Shown: positions 8,110 to 15,627, counted from the stretch's first letter. The stretch: DNA of 46,459 nt from Burkholderiales bacterium (GCA_021732385.1 JAKFVA010000002.1:1-46459), one strand, 5' to 3'. The notes: a model not told the origin generated them from the letters alone. Translations and numbers: made by a program.

Positions 8110-9345
8110 TTACAGCACGCCGCCTGCCCGCAGCGCCGCCACAGCGGCGCTGTCCATCTGCAACAGCTCCTGCAACACCGCCTCGGTGTGCTGGCCCAAA
8201 AGCGGCGGCGGCAAATCAGTGCGCACTGGCGTGGCGCTGAGCTTCATCGGGCTGGCAACCAACGGCAAATTGGCCTGCAAGGGGTGTTGCCATTGGGTCA
8301 CCATCTGGCGCTCGCGTACCTGGGGGTCAGCAAACACCTCGGCCAGGTTGTTAATGGCGCCGCACGGTACTTTGGCGGCTTCCAGCGTGGCCAGCCAATG
8401 CGCTTTGGGGTGGGTTTTCATAGCGCGCGCCAGCAGCGGCACCAGCGCGTCACGCAGCCGTACACGGTCGGCATTTTTGGCATAGGCCGAGCCGCTGCCC
8501 AACTCGGGTGCACCAATGACGTGGCAGAACTTGGCGTACTGCGTGTCATTGCCTACGGCCACAATCACATGGTCGGGCGTACCGTCAGGCATTGGGGCTA
8601 CTTCAAACACCTGGTAGGGCACGATGTTCTGGTGTGCATTACCGGCGCGCCCAGGCACCTTGCCGCTCACCAAATAATTGGCACCCAGGTTGGCCAGCAT
8701 GGCCACCTGCGTGTCCAGCAAGGCCATGTCGATATGCTGGCCTTCGCCGGTTTTCTCGGCATGGCGCAAGGCCGCCAAAATGGCAACGCTGGCGTACATG
8801 CCGGTGAACAAATCAGCCACAGCCACGCCCACTTTTTGCGGACCACCACCCAGGTCGTCGCGCTCACCGGTGACGCTCATCAGCCCACCCATGCCTTGCA
8901 CGGCATAGTCGTAGCCTGCCCGCGCACGGTAGGGGCCGGTCTGGCCAAAACCGGTGATGCTGCAATACACCAGCGCGGGCTTGATCGCGTGCAAGCTGGC
9001 GTAGTCCAGGCCGTAGCGCGCCATGTCGCCCACCTTGTAGTTCTCTACCAGCACATCGCAATGCGCGACCAGCTGGCGTATGAGCACCTGCCCTGCGGGC
9101 TTGGCGATGTCGCACGTCAGCGAGCGCTTGTTGCGGTTGGCGCCCAGGTAATAGGCCGCCTCCTGGCTGTCTGCGCCTGCAGCGTCTGGCAAAAAGGGCG
9201 GGCCCCAGCTGCGGGTGTCGTCACCCGTGCCGGGCCGCTCAATTTTGATGACATCGGCCCCCAGATCGGCCAGTGTCTGGGTGCACCAGGGGCCAGCCAG
9301 CACGCGGGACAAATCCAGCACGCGAATGTTGTGCAGTGAGTTCAT
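8110..9345 (-). CDS. Class III CoA-transferase (CaiB/BaiF family)
   Basis: 411 residues. The family hallmarks are the N-terminal RVLDLSRVLAGPWCTQTLADLGADVIKIE, here residues 8-36, and the GYDYAVQG segment, whose Asp146 corresponds to the catalytic aspartate that forms the acyl anhydride. VSVTGE-like residues follow. These enzymes move CoA between organic acids (formyl-CoA, carnitine, succinyl-CoA types). The substrate pair cannot be told. The ATG at 9345 was chosen over an upstream in-frame start because MNSLHNIRVLDL is the usual N terminus. Confidence 0.9.
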   Translation of the reverse strand: MNSLHNIRVLDLSRVLAGPWCTQTLADLGADVIKIERPGTGDDTRSWGPPFLPDAAGADSQEAAYYLGANRNKRSLTCDIAKPAGQVLIRQLVAHCDVLVENYKVGDMARYGLDYASLHAIKPALVYCSITGFGQTGPYRARAGYDYAVQGMGGLMSVTGERDDLGGGPQKVGVAVADLFTGMYASVAILAALRHAEKTGEGQHIDMALLDTQVAMLANLGANYLVSGKVPGRAGNAHQNIVPYQVFEVAPMPDGTPDHVIVAVGNDTQYAKFCHVIGAPELGSGSAYAKNADRVRLRDALVPLLARAMKTHPKAHWLATLEAAKVPCGAINNLAEVFADPQVRERQMVTQWQHPLQANLPLVASPMKLSATPVRTDLPPPLLGQHTEAVLQELLQMDSAAVAALRAGGVL

Positions 9346-9407
9346 GCGCAGATTCTCAGGCAAAACCGGCGCGTCAGGCGCGCGTACCTGACGTGATAAT
9401 TGCACCC

Positions 9408-9941
9408 ATGCGTTTGCTACTGATTGCTGCTGTGTCTGCTTTGGCGCTTGGCCTGCTTGCAGCCTGCCAGCCCACCCTTAACTGGCGCGATGTGCGGCTG
9501 GACAACACGCCCCTGAAAGCGCAACTGCCCTGCAAGCCCGACCGCGCCAGCCGCGCCGTGGCCATGGCTGGACAAAACCTGCAACTGCATGTGGCCGGCT
9601 GCGATGCAGGCGGTGCCACTTTTGCAGTGATGCAAGCTGACTTGCCGCAGCCTCAATTAGCCGCTGCGGTGCTGGCGCAGTGGCGGCAGGCCACGCTGCT
9701 GAACATGCGCGCCACCAGCCTGCAGGACGCGGCATTTGTACCCACAGGCGCATATAACCTGCCGCAGTCGCTGCTGACGCAGGCCGTAGGCCGGCGGCCC
9801 GCGGCTGCGGGCGGCGCAGCCGTGCAAGCGCGCGCAGTCTGGTTCAGCAATGGCGCGCAGGTCTTTCATGCCGTGCTGTATGCCGATGCGATTGAGCCCG
9901 CCGTGGCTGACACTTTTTTTGCCAGCCTGGTATTGCAGTAA
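9408..9941 (+). CDS. Predicted lipoprotein, unknown function
   Basis: 177 residues. MRLLLIAAVSALALGLLAAC is a lipoprotein signal with lipobox LAAC and Cys20 as the lipidated residue. The mature part contains two further Cys and a repeated LPQPQ/LPQSL flavour but no domain that I recognise. It starts 62 bp from the divergent CoA-transferase start. The ATG at 9408 was taken because the signal peptide begins there. Confidence 0.75.
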   Translation: MRLLLIAAVSALALGLLAACQPTLNWRDVRLDNTPLKAQLPCKPDRASRAVAMAGQNLQLHVAGCDAGGATFAVMQADLPQPQLAAAVLAQWRQATLLNMRATSLQDAAFVPTGAYNLPQSLLTQAVGRRPAAAGGAAVQARAVWFSNGAQVFHAVLYADAIEPAVADTFFASLVLQ

Positions 9942-10058
9942 ACCCCGTGCCGGGCAGATAACCAACAAGGCAACCGGCCCAGCCATCAGCTTGCCACCCG
10001 CAAGCCAGTCACCCAGCCACAATGGCGGGATAATCCACACTGCACACAACGCGCCCGC

Positions 10059-10523
10059 ATGAACAGCCTTTTCATCATTGCCCACGCCCCGCTGGCCCAC
10101 GCACTGCGCCAATGTGCCCTGCACGTGTTCCCCGATTGCGCCGATGCCGTAGCTGCGCTGGATGTGCAGCCCAATGTCTCGCCCGATGAAACCCTGGCAG
10201 CCGCACGCATCACCATGAGCCAGGTGGGCAATGCGCCGGGCGCCAGCGGCCTTTTGGTGCTAAGCGATGTGTTTGGTGCCACGCCCTGCAATGTGGCGCA
10301 AAAGCTGGTTGACGGCACCAGTAGCAAGCTGGTCTGCGGCGTCAACCTGCCCATGCTGCTGCGCACCCTGAGCTACCGCCACGAGACGCTGGACGCACTG
10401 GTGGCACGCGCCGTGACGGGCGGCACGCAGGGTGTGATGCAAGTCAACATTACCGCACCGCAAAACCAGGCCAACCGCAAATTCGGCAACCATGATCAAG
10501 ACCAGCATTTCCATCAGCAATAA
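10059..10523 (+). CDS. PTS EIIA component, mannose-type
   Basis: 154 residues with one EIIA-Man domain. His9 in FIIAHAPL is the phosphorylation site, and LVLSDVFGATPCN near residue 70 is typical. No EIIB, EIIC or EIID genes are near, so the protein probably regulates rather than transports. The extra C-terminal tail (about 140-154) is rich in His and Gln and partly overlaps ptsH. The stop lies 32 bp inside ptsH, a strong sign of translational coupling. Confidence 0.88.
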   Translation: MNSLFIIAHAPLAHALRQCALHVFPDCADAVAALDVQPNVSPDETLAAARITMSQVGNAPGASGLLVLSDVFGATPCNVAQKLVDGTSSKLVCGVNLPMLLRTLSYRHETLDALVARAVTGGTQGVMQVNITAPQNQANRKFGNHDQDQHFHQQ

Positions 10524-10761
10524 GCTCGGCTTGCATGCACGCGCGTCGGCCAAGCTCACCAAGCTGGCCGGTTCGTTTGCCAGCGAGGTCTGGATGACGC
10601 GCGGCGAGCGCCGCGTCAATGCCAAAAGCATCATGGGCGTGATGATGCTGGCCGCTGGCCTGGGTTCAACGGTTGAAATTGAAACCAATGGCGCTGACGA
10701 GCAGCCCGCCATGGATGCCCTGCGCGCGCTCATCGACGACAAGTTTGGCGAGGGAGAGTAG
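10492..10761 (+). CDS. ptsH: Phosphocarrier protein HPr
   Basis: 89 residues. His15 in KLGLHARASAKL receives phosphate from EI, and Ser46 in NAKSIMGVMML is the regulatory site region, although an HPr kinase is not seen here. It overlaps the EIIA gene by 32 bp and is followed by ptsI after 2 bp, so the three form one phosphorelay operon. Confidence 0.95.
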   Translation: MIKTSISISNKLGLHARASAKLTKLAGSFASEVWMTRGERRVNAKSIMGVMMLAAGLGSTVEIETNGADEQPAMDALRALIDDKFGEGE

Positions 10762-10763
10762 CC

Positions 10764-12602
10764 ATGACCTTCAGCGTCCACGGCTTGGCGGTCTCGCGCG
10801 GAATTGCAGTGGGCCGCGCGGTGCTGGTGGCTTCCAGCCGCGTGGATGTGGCGCACTACTTCGTTGAAGCCAGTGCGGTTGAGTCTGAAATTACCCGCCT
10901 GCGTACTGCCCGCAACGCCGTGGTTGAAGAATTGCAGCGCCTGCGCATTGACGTGAGCACCATGAGCCCCAAGGACGCGCCGCAAGAGCTGGCGGCGCTG
11001 CTGGATGTACACCTGATGCTGCTGCAAGACGAGCTGCTGACTGGCGGCGTCAAATACTGGATAAAGGACCGCTTGTACAACGCCGAGTGGGCGCTGACCA
11101 CACAGCTTGAAATTATTTCGCGCCAGTTTGACGAGATGGAAGACGCTTACCTGCGCGAGCGCAAGGCCGATCTGGAGCAGGTGGTGGAGCGCGTGCTCAG
11201 CCACATGAAGGGCGCTGTTTCACCAGTGCTGGCGCAGGGCCTGGCCAGCAGCAAAAAAGCCCGCCGCCAGCAAGACCTGCTGCTCGACGACACCATGGAC
11301 GTGCCGCTGGTGCTGATTGCGCACGACCTCAACCCCGCCGACATGCTGCAGTTCAAGCAAAGCGTGTTTGTTGGTTTTGCCACGGATGTAGGCGGCAAAA
11401 CCTCGCACACTGCCATCGTGGCGCGCAGCATGGACATTCCGGCGGTGGTGGGCGCACGCCAAGCCAGCCAGCTGGTGCGCCAGGACGACTGGGTGATTAT
11501 TGACGGCGATGCCGGCGTCATCATCGTGGACCCTTCGCCCATCATCCTGGCGGAATACGGCTTCAAGCAGCGCCAGGCCGAGGTGGAGCGCAGCCGCTTG
11601 TTGCGCCTGCTGCATACCCCGGCAGTGACGCTGGATGGTGTCAGGATTGATTTGCTGGCCAATATTGAGCTGCCGCAGGACGCGGCCGCGGCGCTGGCAG
11701 CCGGTGCGGTGGGCGTGGGCCTGTTTCGCAGCGAGTTTTTGTTCATGGGCCGTGCCACGCACACCACTGGCAAGGGCGGCGCGGGTGGCAAAAGCGGCCG
11801 AGACAGTGGCGGCCAAAGCCATTTGCCGGGCGAAGAAGAGCAATACCAGTCCTACAAACGCGCCATTGACGGTATGCAGGGCCTGCCCGTGACGATCCGC
11901 ACTGTGGACGTAGGTTCTGACAAGCCGCTTGATCGCCAGCATGAAAAATCCGCCGAGGGCCTGAACCCCGCGCTGGGTCTGCGCGCTATCCGCTGGAGCC
12001 TGGCCGACCCCGAAATGTTTTTGACGCAACTGCGCGCCATCTTGCGCGCCGCCGCGCACGGCCAGGTGAACCTGTTGATTCCCATGCTGGCGCATGCGCA
12101 TGAAATCCACCAGACGCTGGCGCTGGTGGATGAGGCGCGCCGCCAGCTCGATGCGCGTGCCCAGGCGTATGGCCCAGTCAAACTTGGCGCCATGATCGAG
12201 GTGCCCGCCGCCGCGCTCACGCTGCCGCTGTTTCTCAAGTACTTTGACTTTTTGTCGATTGGCACCAACGACCTGATTCAGTACACACTGGCCATTGACC
12301 GCGCCGACCAGTCGGTGGCGCACCTGTACAACCCATTGCACCCGGCGGTGCTGCGCCTGGTGGCCGACACCATTGCCCAGGGGGCCATGCTAGGCAAAAG
12401 TGTCAGCGTATGCGGCGAAATGGCCGGCGACGTGGGCCTGACGCGGGTGTTATTGGGCTTGGGCCTGCGCAGCTTCTCCATGCACCCAGCGCAAATTCTG
12501 GCGGTCAAGCAGGAGCTGCTGCGCTGCGACACCGGCAAGCTCAAAAACTGGGCGCAAGAGGTACTGGCGGCGGAAGACCCGGCGGCCATGGTGGGGGCTT
12601 AA
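10764..12602 (+). CDS. ptsI: PTS enzyme I
   Basis: 612 residues against about 575 in E. coli. The N-terminal domain carries the phospho-His215 in GGKTSHTAIVARS. The PEP-binding TIM barrel contains GLFRSEFLFM and Cys550 in SVCGEMAGD. Between LFMGR and GEEEQY, about residues 331-355, is a Gly/Ser-rich insertion absent from the usual family. EI takes phosphate from PEP and passes it to HPr. The transposon inserted 13 bp after the stop, so any native terminator region is disrupted. Confidence 0.95.
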   Translation: MTFSVHGLAVSRGIAVGRAVLVASSRVDVAHYFVEASAVESEITRLRTARNAVVEELQRLRIDVSTMSPKDAPQELAALLDVHLMLLQDELLTGGVKYWIKDRLYNAEWALTTQLEIISRQFDEMEDAYLRERKADLEQVVERVLSHMKGAVSPVLAQGLASSKKARRQQDLLLDDTMDVPLVLIAHDLNPADMLQFKQSVFVGFATDVGGKTSHTAIVARSMDIPAVVGARQASQLVRQDDWVIIDGDAGVIIVDPSPIILAEYGFKQRQAEVERSRLLRLLHTPAVTLDGVRIDLLANIELPQDAAAALAAGAVGVGLFRSEFLFMGRATHTTGKGGAGGKSGRDSGGQSHLPGEEEQYQSYKRAIDGMQGLPVTIRTVDVGSDKPLDRQHEKSAEGLNPALGLRAIRWSLADPEMFLTQLRAILRAAAHGQVNLLIPMLAHAHEIHQTLALVDEARRQLDARAQAYGPVKLGAMIEVPAAALTLPLFLKYFDFLSIGTNDLIQYTLAIDRADQSVAHLYNPLHPAVLRLVADTIAQGAMLGKSVSVCGEMAGDVGLTRVLLGLGLRSFSMHPAQILAVKQELLRCDTGKLKNWAQEVLAAEDPAAMVGA

Positions 12603-12603
12603 A

Positions 12604-12623
12604 TCTATTTTGCTATTAAAAAT
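12604..12623 (+). repeat. Left stub of dispersed palindromic repeat, copy A
   Basis: This stretch continues across the transposon into 15651 onward. Joined at the duplicated TTAAAAAT, the two parts give a left arm like those of copies B (33484) and C (44072): TTGCTAT, a short A/T spacer, AGTAAAAAA, then a TACCCGCACGT core. The transposon therefore split an older repeat. Confidence 0.65.
12616..12623. repeat. 8-bp target site duplication, left
   Basis: TTAAAAAT directly abuts the left terminal repeat and is repeated exactly at 15651-15658 next to the right one. Eight bp is the duplication length expected for IS1595-family elements. Confidence 0.9.
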
Positions 12624-12646
12624 GTGAAGTATATACTTGACAAACC
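12624..12646 (+). repeat. Left terminal inverted repeat of the transposon
   Basis: It begins GTGAAGTATATACTTGACAA and pairs with 15628-15650 at 21 of 23 positions. It contains TTGACA at 12637-12642, used as the -35 element of the transposase promoter. An internal short palindrome, AAGTATATACTT, is visible. Confidence 0.88.
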
Positions 12647-12664
12647 CTAATTAATGGGGATAAT
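12637..12664 (+). promoter_or_regulatory. Transposase promoter in the left terminal repeat
   Basis: A consensus -35 TTGACA (12637-12642), a 16-bp spacer and the -10 GATAAT (12659-12664, 5 of 6). Transcription would start near 12671, between the ATG at 12654 and the ATG at 12687, which favours the second as the translation start. Confidence 0.7.
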
Positions 12665-12686
12665 AGAGCCATACCGAAAGAAAACC

Positions 12687-13616
12687 ATGGCCGCAATATT
12701 CGAACTCCCTCACTTCCAAGATGTTGACAAGGCACGCGAGTACCTGGAAAACCTACGCTGGGCTAACGGCGTTGTTTGCCCTCATTGCGCCGTTATCGGT
12801 GGTCACTATCAGTTGCAAGGCAAGTCAACCCGCCCCGGCGTGTACAAGTGTGCTGCTTGCTCCGACCAGTTCACAGTGACGGTTGGCACTGTGTTTGAGC
12901 GCTCAAAAATCAAGCTCCATATCTGGCTTCAAGCTGTCCACCTGATGAGCGCTAGCAAGAAAGGTATCAGCGCAAAACAAATCGAACGCATGTTAGGCGT
13001 GTCTTACAAGACTGCATGGTTCATGTGCCATCGCATCCGCGAAGCCATGACCACCGACACCAACACCGACAAGATGGGTGGCCCCGGCACCATCGTAGAA
13101 GCAGACGAAACTTATTGGGGCAACCTCTACAAAGCACGCGCTGGCGTAGGCCACAAAATGAAGGTTGTCTCTCTGGTCGAACGCGAGTCAGGCAAAAAGC
13201 GTTCTTTCCATGTTGCCAACGTGACCTCAGATACCGTTGAGGCTGTTCTGAAATCACAAGTACATGCGGAGACTCACCTGATGACCGACGAGTCCAATGT
13301 TTACAAGCGTGTTGGCAAACATTTCAGCGCTCACAGCACTGTCAATCATGGCAAGAAAGAATACGCGCTTGGTAATGTCACCAGCAATACCGTAGAGGCC
13401 TCATTTGCCATATTCAAGCGTGGCCTGAACGGTACTTTTCACAGCGTCTCTGAGCGCCATTTGCAGCGTTACGCCACAGAGTTTGATTTCAAGTGGAATT
13501 TCCGCTCTGCTAACGGCTTCAATGACATAGAGCGTGCTGACGCAACGCTCAAGGGCATCGCTGGCAAGCGTCTGAGCTATCGGCCAATTGACGGCAAGCA
13601 AAGCGCCCACCTTTAA
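12687..13616 (+). CDS. IS1595-family (ISXO2-like) transposase
   Basis: 309 residues from the ATG at 12687. An N-terminal zinc ribbon (Cys31, Cys34, Cys55, Cys58) is followed by a helix-turn-helix-like part (GISAKQIERMLGVSYKTAW, 93-111). The catalytic acidic residues are Asp140 in VEADETYWG and Asp201 in LMTDESNVY, with Asn234 and Glu237 in the SNTVEASF motif as the third position. The C-terminal HLQRYATEFDFKWN block is typical of ISXO2-like transposases. The frame is complete. An upstream in-frame ATG at 12654 would precede the predicted transcription start. Confidence 0.93.
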   Translation: MAAIFELPHFQDVDKAREYLENLRWANGVVCPHCAVIGGHYQLQGKSTRPGVYKCAACSDQFTVTVGTVFERSKIKLHIWLQAVHLMSASKKGISAKQIERMLGVSYKTAWFMCHRIREAMTTDTNTDKMGGPGTIVEADETYWGNLYKARAGVGHKMKVVSLVERESGKKRSFHVANVTSDTVEAVLKSQVHAETHLMTDESNVYKRVGKHFSAHSTVNHGKKEYALGNVTSNTVEASFAIFKRGLNGTFHSVSERHLQRYATEFDFKWNFRSANGFNDIERADATLKGIAGKRLSYRPIDGKQSAHL

Positions 13617-13692
13617 TTCGCTGGTGGCGAAACTCTTGAAAACTCCAAAATAGGCAACAAGTAGCATGCTTATCCACCGCATATCCCCCTAG

Positions 13693-13848
13693 TTGTACAC
13701 AGCCTTGGATTGGGGCATACTATGGGTGTCTCCGGAGAAATCCGGTCGGAGTCTGCGGTTCGAAAGAGTTGCAGCGGCCCGAGTTGGCGAATTCCAAGCT
13801 GCTTCGGGTGCCGTATAAACCCCCCTCTCGGGGGGTTTATCTTTTTTT
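13693..13848 (+). ncRNA. Candidate structured leader RNA upstream of the MazF-like toxin
   Basis: A weak promoter (TTGTAC at 13693, CATACT 17 bp later) would start an RNA near 13727. It can fold into CCGGA-GAAA-TCCGG (13732-13745, tetraloop hairpin), CTGC/GCAG (13753-13756 with 13771-13774), and CGGCCCGA with TCGGGTGCCG (13775-13782 with 13804-13813). A strong terminator follows at 13815-13848. No protein-like ORF is evident here. The arrangement of RNA, terminator and toxin recalls type III antitoxins, but no tandem repeats are present. Function is inferred only from architecture. Confidence 0.4.
13815..13848 (+). terminator. Strong terminator directly before the toxin gene
   Basis: ATAAACCCCCC (13815-13825) and GGGGGGTTTAT (13830-13840) form a perfect 11-bp stem with loop TCTC, followed by CTTTTTTT. 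It ends only 10 bp before the toxin start, so the toxin can be expressed from upstream only by read-through. Confidence 0.9.
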
Positions 13849-13858
13849 GGGGGAGATT

Positions 13859-14251
13859 TTGGCGCTTGGCTCATATCATCCCCATCCGGGAGACGTTCTT
13901 ATCTGCGACTACACCACTGGGTTCATTTCTCCGGAGATGGTCAAGAAGCGTGCTGTAGTAGTCATATCTCTCAAAGAACGTCACGGCGGCAGGCTATGCA
14001 CCGTTGTTCCTCTTTCCACTACCGCGCCGAATCAGATGAAGTCATGGCACGCGGTCATAAATGTAAATATTCCTAGCCTTGGCAATCACCCCAGATGGGC
14101 CAAGTGCGACATGCTGGCTACTTTGTCATTTGACCGACTAGATAAACCGCACAGCAAGAGCCATCAAGGGCGGCAGTATCACACCGTTCAAATCACTGCT
14201 ATGGAGTTGAAGGCGATCAGGGACGGGGTACTGGCGTACCTACACTTTTAA
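13859..14251 (+). CDS. PemK/MazF-family toxin, no protein antitoxin visible
   Basis: About 130 residues from TTG 13859, with GGGGGAG just upstream (spacing short); the frame stays open upstream to 13769, so the start is uncertain. The MazF fold is shown by HPGDVLICDY, the EMVKKRAVVVIS strand and CTVVPLSTTAP, followed by KCDMLATLSFDRL. MazF-type toxins cut single-stranded RNA at short motifs. The usual small antitoxin gene upstream is missing; a terminator and structured stretch stand there instead. The 3' end overlaps the opposite-strand ORF at 14217-14384. Confidence 0.8.
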   Translation: MALGSYHPHPGDVLICDYTTGFISPEMVKKRAVVVISLKERHGGRLCTVVPLSTTAPNQMKSWHAVINVNIPSLGNHPRWAKCDMLATLSFDRLDKPHSKSHQGRQYHTVQITAMELKAIRDGVLAYLHF

Positions 14252-14384
14252 CTCGCTTAAGCGAGTTTTTCTTGTCCGCTGGTTTATCGGTAGTCTTTGG
14301 CTGCGGCGGTGCGCTCAGCATCCGTTTAAGCACCTCGTCAAATGCTGGTGGTGTCTCGTCTTTAGATGCGGGTTGATTGTTCAT
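14217..14384 (-). CDS. 55-residue hypothetical protein coupled to the VapC45-like toxin
   Basis: The ATG at 14384 overlaps the stop of the toxin gene upstream (ATGA), which implies translational coupling. The protein starts MNNQPASKDETPPAFDEVLK and continues RMLSAPPQPK, then a Lys/Pro-rich tail. A short amphipathic helix (FDEVLKRML) with a disordered remainder is a common shape for small antitoxin-like proteins, but I recognise no family. Its 3' end is antisense to the last codons of the MazF-like toxin and spans that gene's terminator hairpin. Confidence 0.55.
   Translation of the reverse strand: MNNQPASKDETPPAFDEVLKRMLSAPPQPKTTDKPADKKNSLKRVKSVGTPVPRP
14250..14271 (+). terminator. Terminator after the MazF-like toxin
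   Basis: AACTCGCTTAAGCGAGTT (14250-14267) is a perfect palindrome followed by TTTTCTT... on the plus strand. On the minus strand there is no U-run after it, so it should stop only the plus-strand toxin transcript. Confidence 0.8.
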
Positions 14385-14821
14385 GGGGGTGCAACCTTGG
14401 AAAGTTTTCCGTTCTTGTCTATTCGATAGATAAAAGGTTTAGAAGTGGTTTTAACTACTTCCACAATTTGATCGTATGCGCGTAAAAAGCACAATGCCTT
14501 TTCATGGCATTTGGCATTCGCGCCCCAGAGATAAAAGCAACCAACGCCGAACTGCTTGATGGCGGCCATCTCATTTTCATAGCCAGGCAAATGAAATTTT
14601 GCATCGTGGCTGAAAGCGACCCAACCCTGTTGCCCAACGTATTGCAGCCACTCATCATCAGGGGTTTCAGGACCAAAAAGATGTTCTTTCCTGTTCTTGC
14701 AGGACATACCCAGTTCAGCCTTTTTGGCATGATGGTGAACGACTTTTAATTTAAGCGCCAACAACGATGTCGGCAACCCGCTGCCAAAGTTTCTATCGAA
14801 GTAAAAGGTCAGTGGCTGCAC
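14381..14821 (-). CDS. VapC45-like PIN-domain toxin
   Basis: 146 residues. The acidic PIN-like positions appear as Asp9 in TFYFDRNFG, the PDDEWLQYV segment near residue 53 and SHDAKF near residue 75. The C-terminal part contains VGCFYLWGANAKCHEKALC and the IYRIDKNGKL ending. Length and order match mycobacterial VapC45 (Rv2019, 138 residues). PIN toxins are Mg-dependent RNases; the target here is unknown. The start overlaps the antitoxin stop by 13 bp, and its own stop overlaps the next ORF by 4 bp. Confidence 0.82.
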   Translation of the reverse strand: MQPLTFYFDRNFGSGLPTSLLALKLKVVHHHAKKAELGMSCKNRKEHLFGPETPDDEWLQYVGQQGWVAFSHDAKFHLPGYENEMAAIKQFGVGCFYLWGANAKCHEKALCFLRAYDQIVEVVKTTSKPFIYRIDKNGKLSKVAPP

Positions 14822-15510
14822 GCCTGAAGTTCGGTAAGGTCTATGCCCTCAAATTTCAGGGCATGTTCAACCTTGGCGCGATCAATGGAAAAATCTTCGG
14901 CGATATCGCTGGCGCTTTCGCCTGCCTCCCATCGCCCTTTAATTGCCCAAGTCGCTACGCCGCCGACCATGGGCGCGCCAAACGATATGCGAGGGTCAAT
15001 TAACACGGGTGAATCTTTACCCGCCACAAGCCATTGAACGGCCAAACCGTCTTCATACTTGAATTCTTGAAACTTGCTCCCGAGAATCTCGCCCCAAGCA
15101 AGTTGGTGCTTGTTCGCGACCATCAGTTTGCCCACGGGTTGACCCGCTACAAACTGGTTGTATTCCATCAAAATATCTTTGCCGTCAGTCTTGAAGGCGT
15201 GCTGGGCAAAAGGGAACTCGCTTCCTAGTTGCAACTGGACGTATTCACGAGCATCTTTGATAACGGGCAACTTGACACCGGCTTTTCGCAATTGAGCCAC
15301 GAACGCCAGCTCCACAAGTTGCAGGTAACTGAGCGATGCACCATCGGCGCGGTTGGTAACTATGGGTTTTGAGCCCGAGCCGGACTCCCAGCTCAAGATC
15401 GTCTGCCTAGAAATCTGGGCGTACTTAGCCGCATCGACAACCTTATAGGCAGGCAATGTCAGTCGTCGCCTCCATTGAGGTATCCCGCGTTCAGCAATCA
15501 AGGTAGCCAT
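14809..15510 (-). CDS. VapB45-like antitoxin (HTH plus DUF433)
   Basis: 233 residues, close to mycobacterial VapB45 (Rv2018, 239). A MerR-like helix-turn-helix is suggested at about 20-80 (YKVVDAAKYAQISRQTI, then LSYLQLVELAFVAQLR). A DUF433 domain covers about 160-225, with SPVLIDPRISFGAPMVGG and ESASDIAEDFSIDRAKVEHAL. It should bind DNA, autoregulate and neutralise the PIN toxin downstream. The ATG at 15510 follows a leader of about 95 nt from the promoter in the right terminal repeat. Confidence 0.85.
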   Translation of the reverse strand: MATLIAERGIPQWRRRLTLPAYKVVDAAKYAQISRQTILSWESGSGSKPIVTNRADGASLSYLQLVELAFVAQLRKAGVKLPVIKDAREYVQLQLGSEFPFAQHAFKTDGKDILMEYNQFVAGQPVGKLMVANKHQLAWGEILGSKFQEFKYEDGLAVQWLVAGKDSPVLIDPRISFGAPMVGGVATWAIKGRWEAGESASDIAEDFSIDRAKVEHALKFEGIDLTELQACSH

Positions 15511-15627
15511 TTCTCTAATAGTCCGTGCGAATGTTACAGGCCAAAGTGAAATTTTGGCTTACTTTCATTTTGCTCGTATTCACTAACGCATAAGGTCGGC
15601 ACGAGAAATACTGTACATAAAAACAGT
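15511..15627. other. Leader between the vapB45-like gene and the right terminal repeat
   Basis: Besides the promoter this non-coding stretch holds two inverted repeats: GCCAAA/TTTGGC (15540-15545 with 15553-15558), and ACTGT/ACAGT (15610-15614 with 15623-15627), the second spanning the -10 region. Either could be the operator of the antitoxin. No ORF is supported. Confidence 0.45.

Noticed and set aside
8188-9339. A 383-codon plus-strand frame over the CoA-transferase gene
   Set aside because: The minus-strand protein has clear family motifs over the same region; the plus frame has none.
11220-12341. A 373-codon minus-strand frame inside ptsI
   Set aside because: Shadow of enzyme I, whose catalytic motifs are intact.
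12654-12686. Upstream start for the transposase at ATG 12654
   Set aside because: The predicted promoter in the terminal repeat would start transcription after this codon; the ATG at 12687 fits better.
13727-13815. Tandem repeats as in ToxI-type RNA antitoxins
   Set aside because: I compared successive stretches and found only weak partial matches, so no repeat array is claimed.
13689-13958. Small frames on both strands upstream of the MazF-like toxin, considered as its antitoxin
   Set aside because: They span the terminator, have no antitoxin-like composition and no convincing ribosome binding site.
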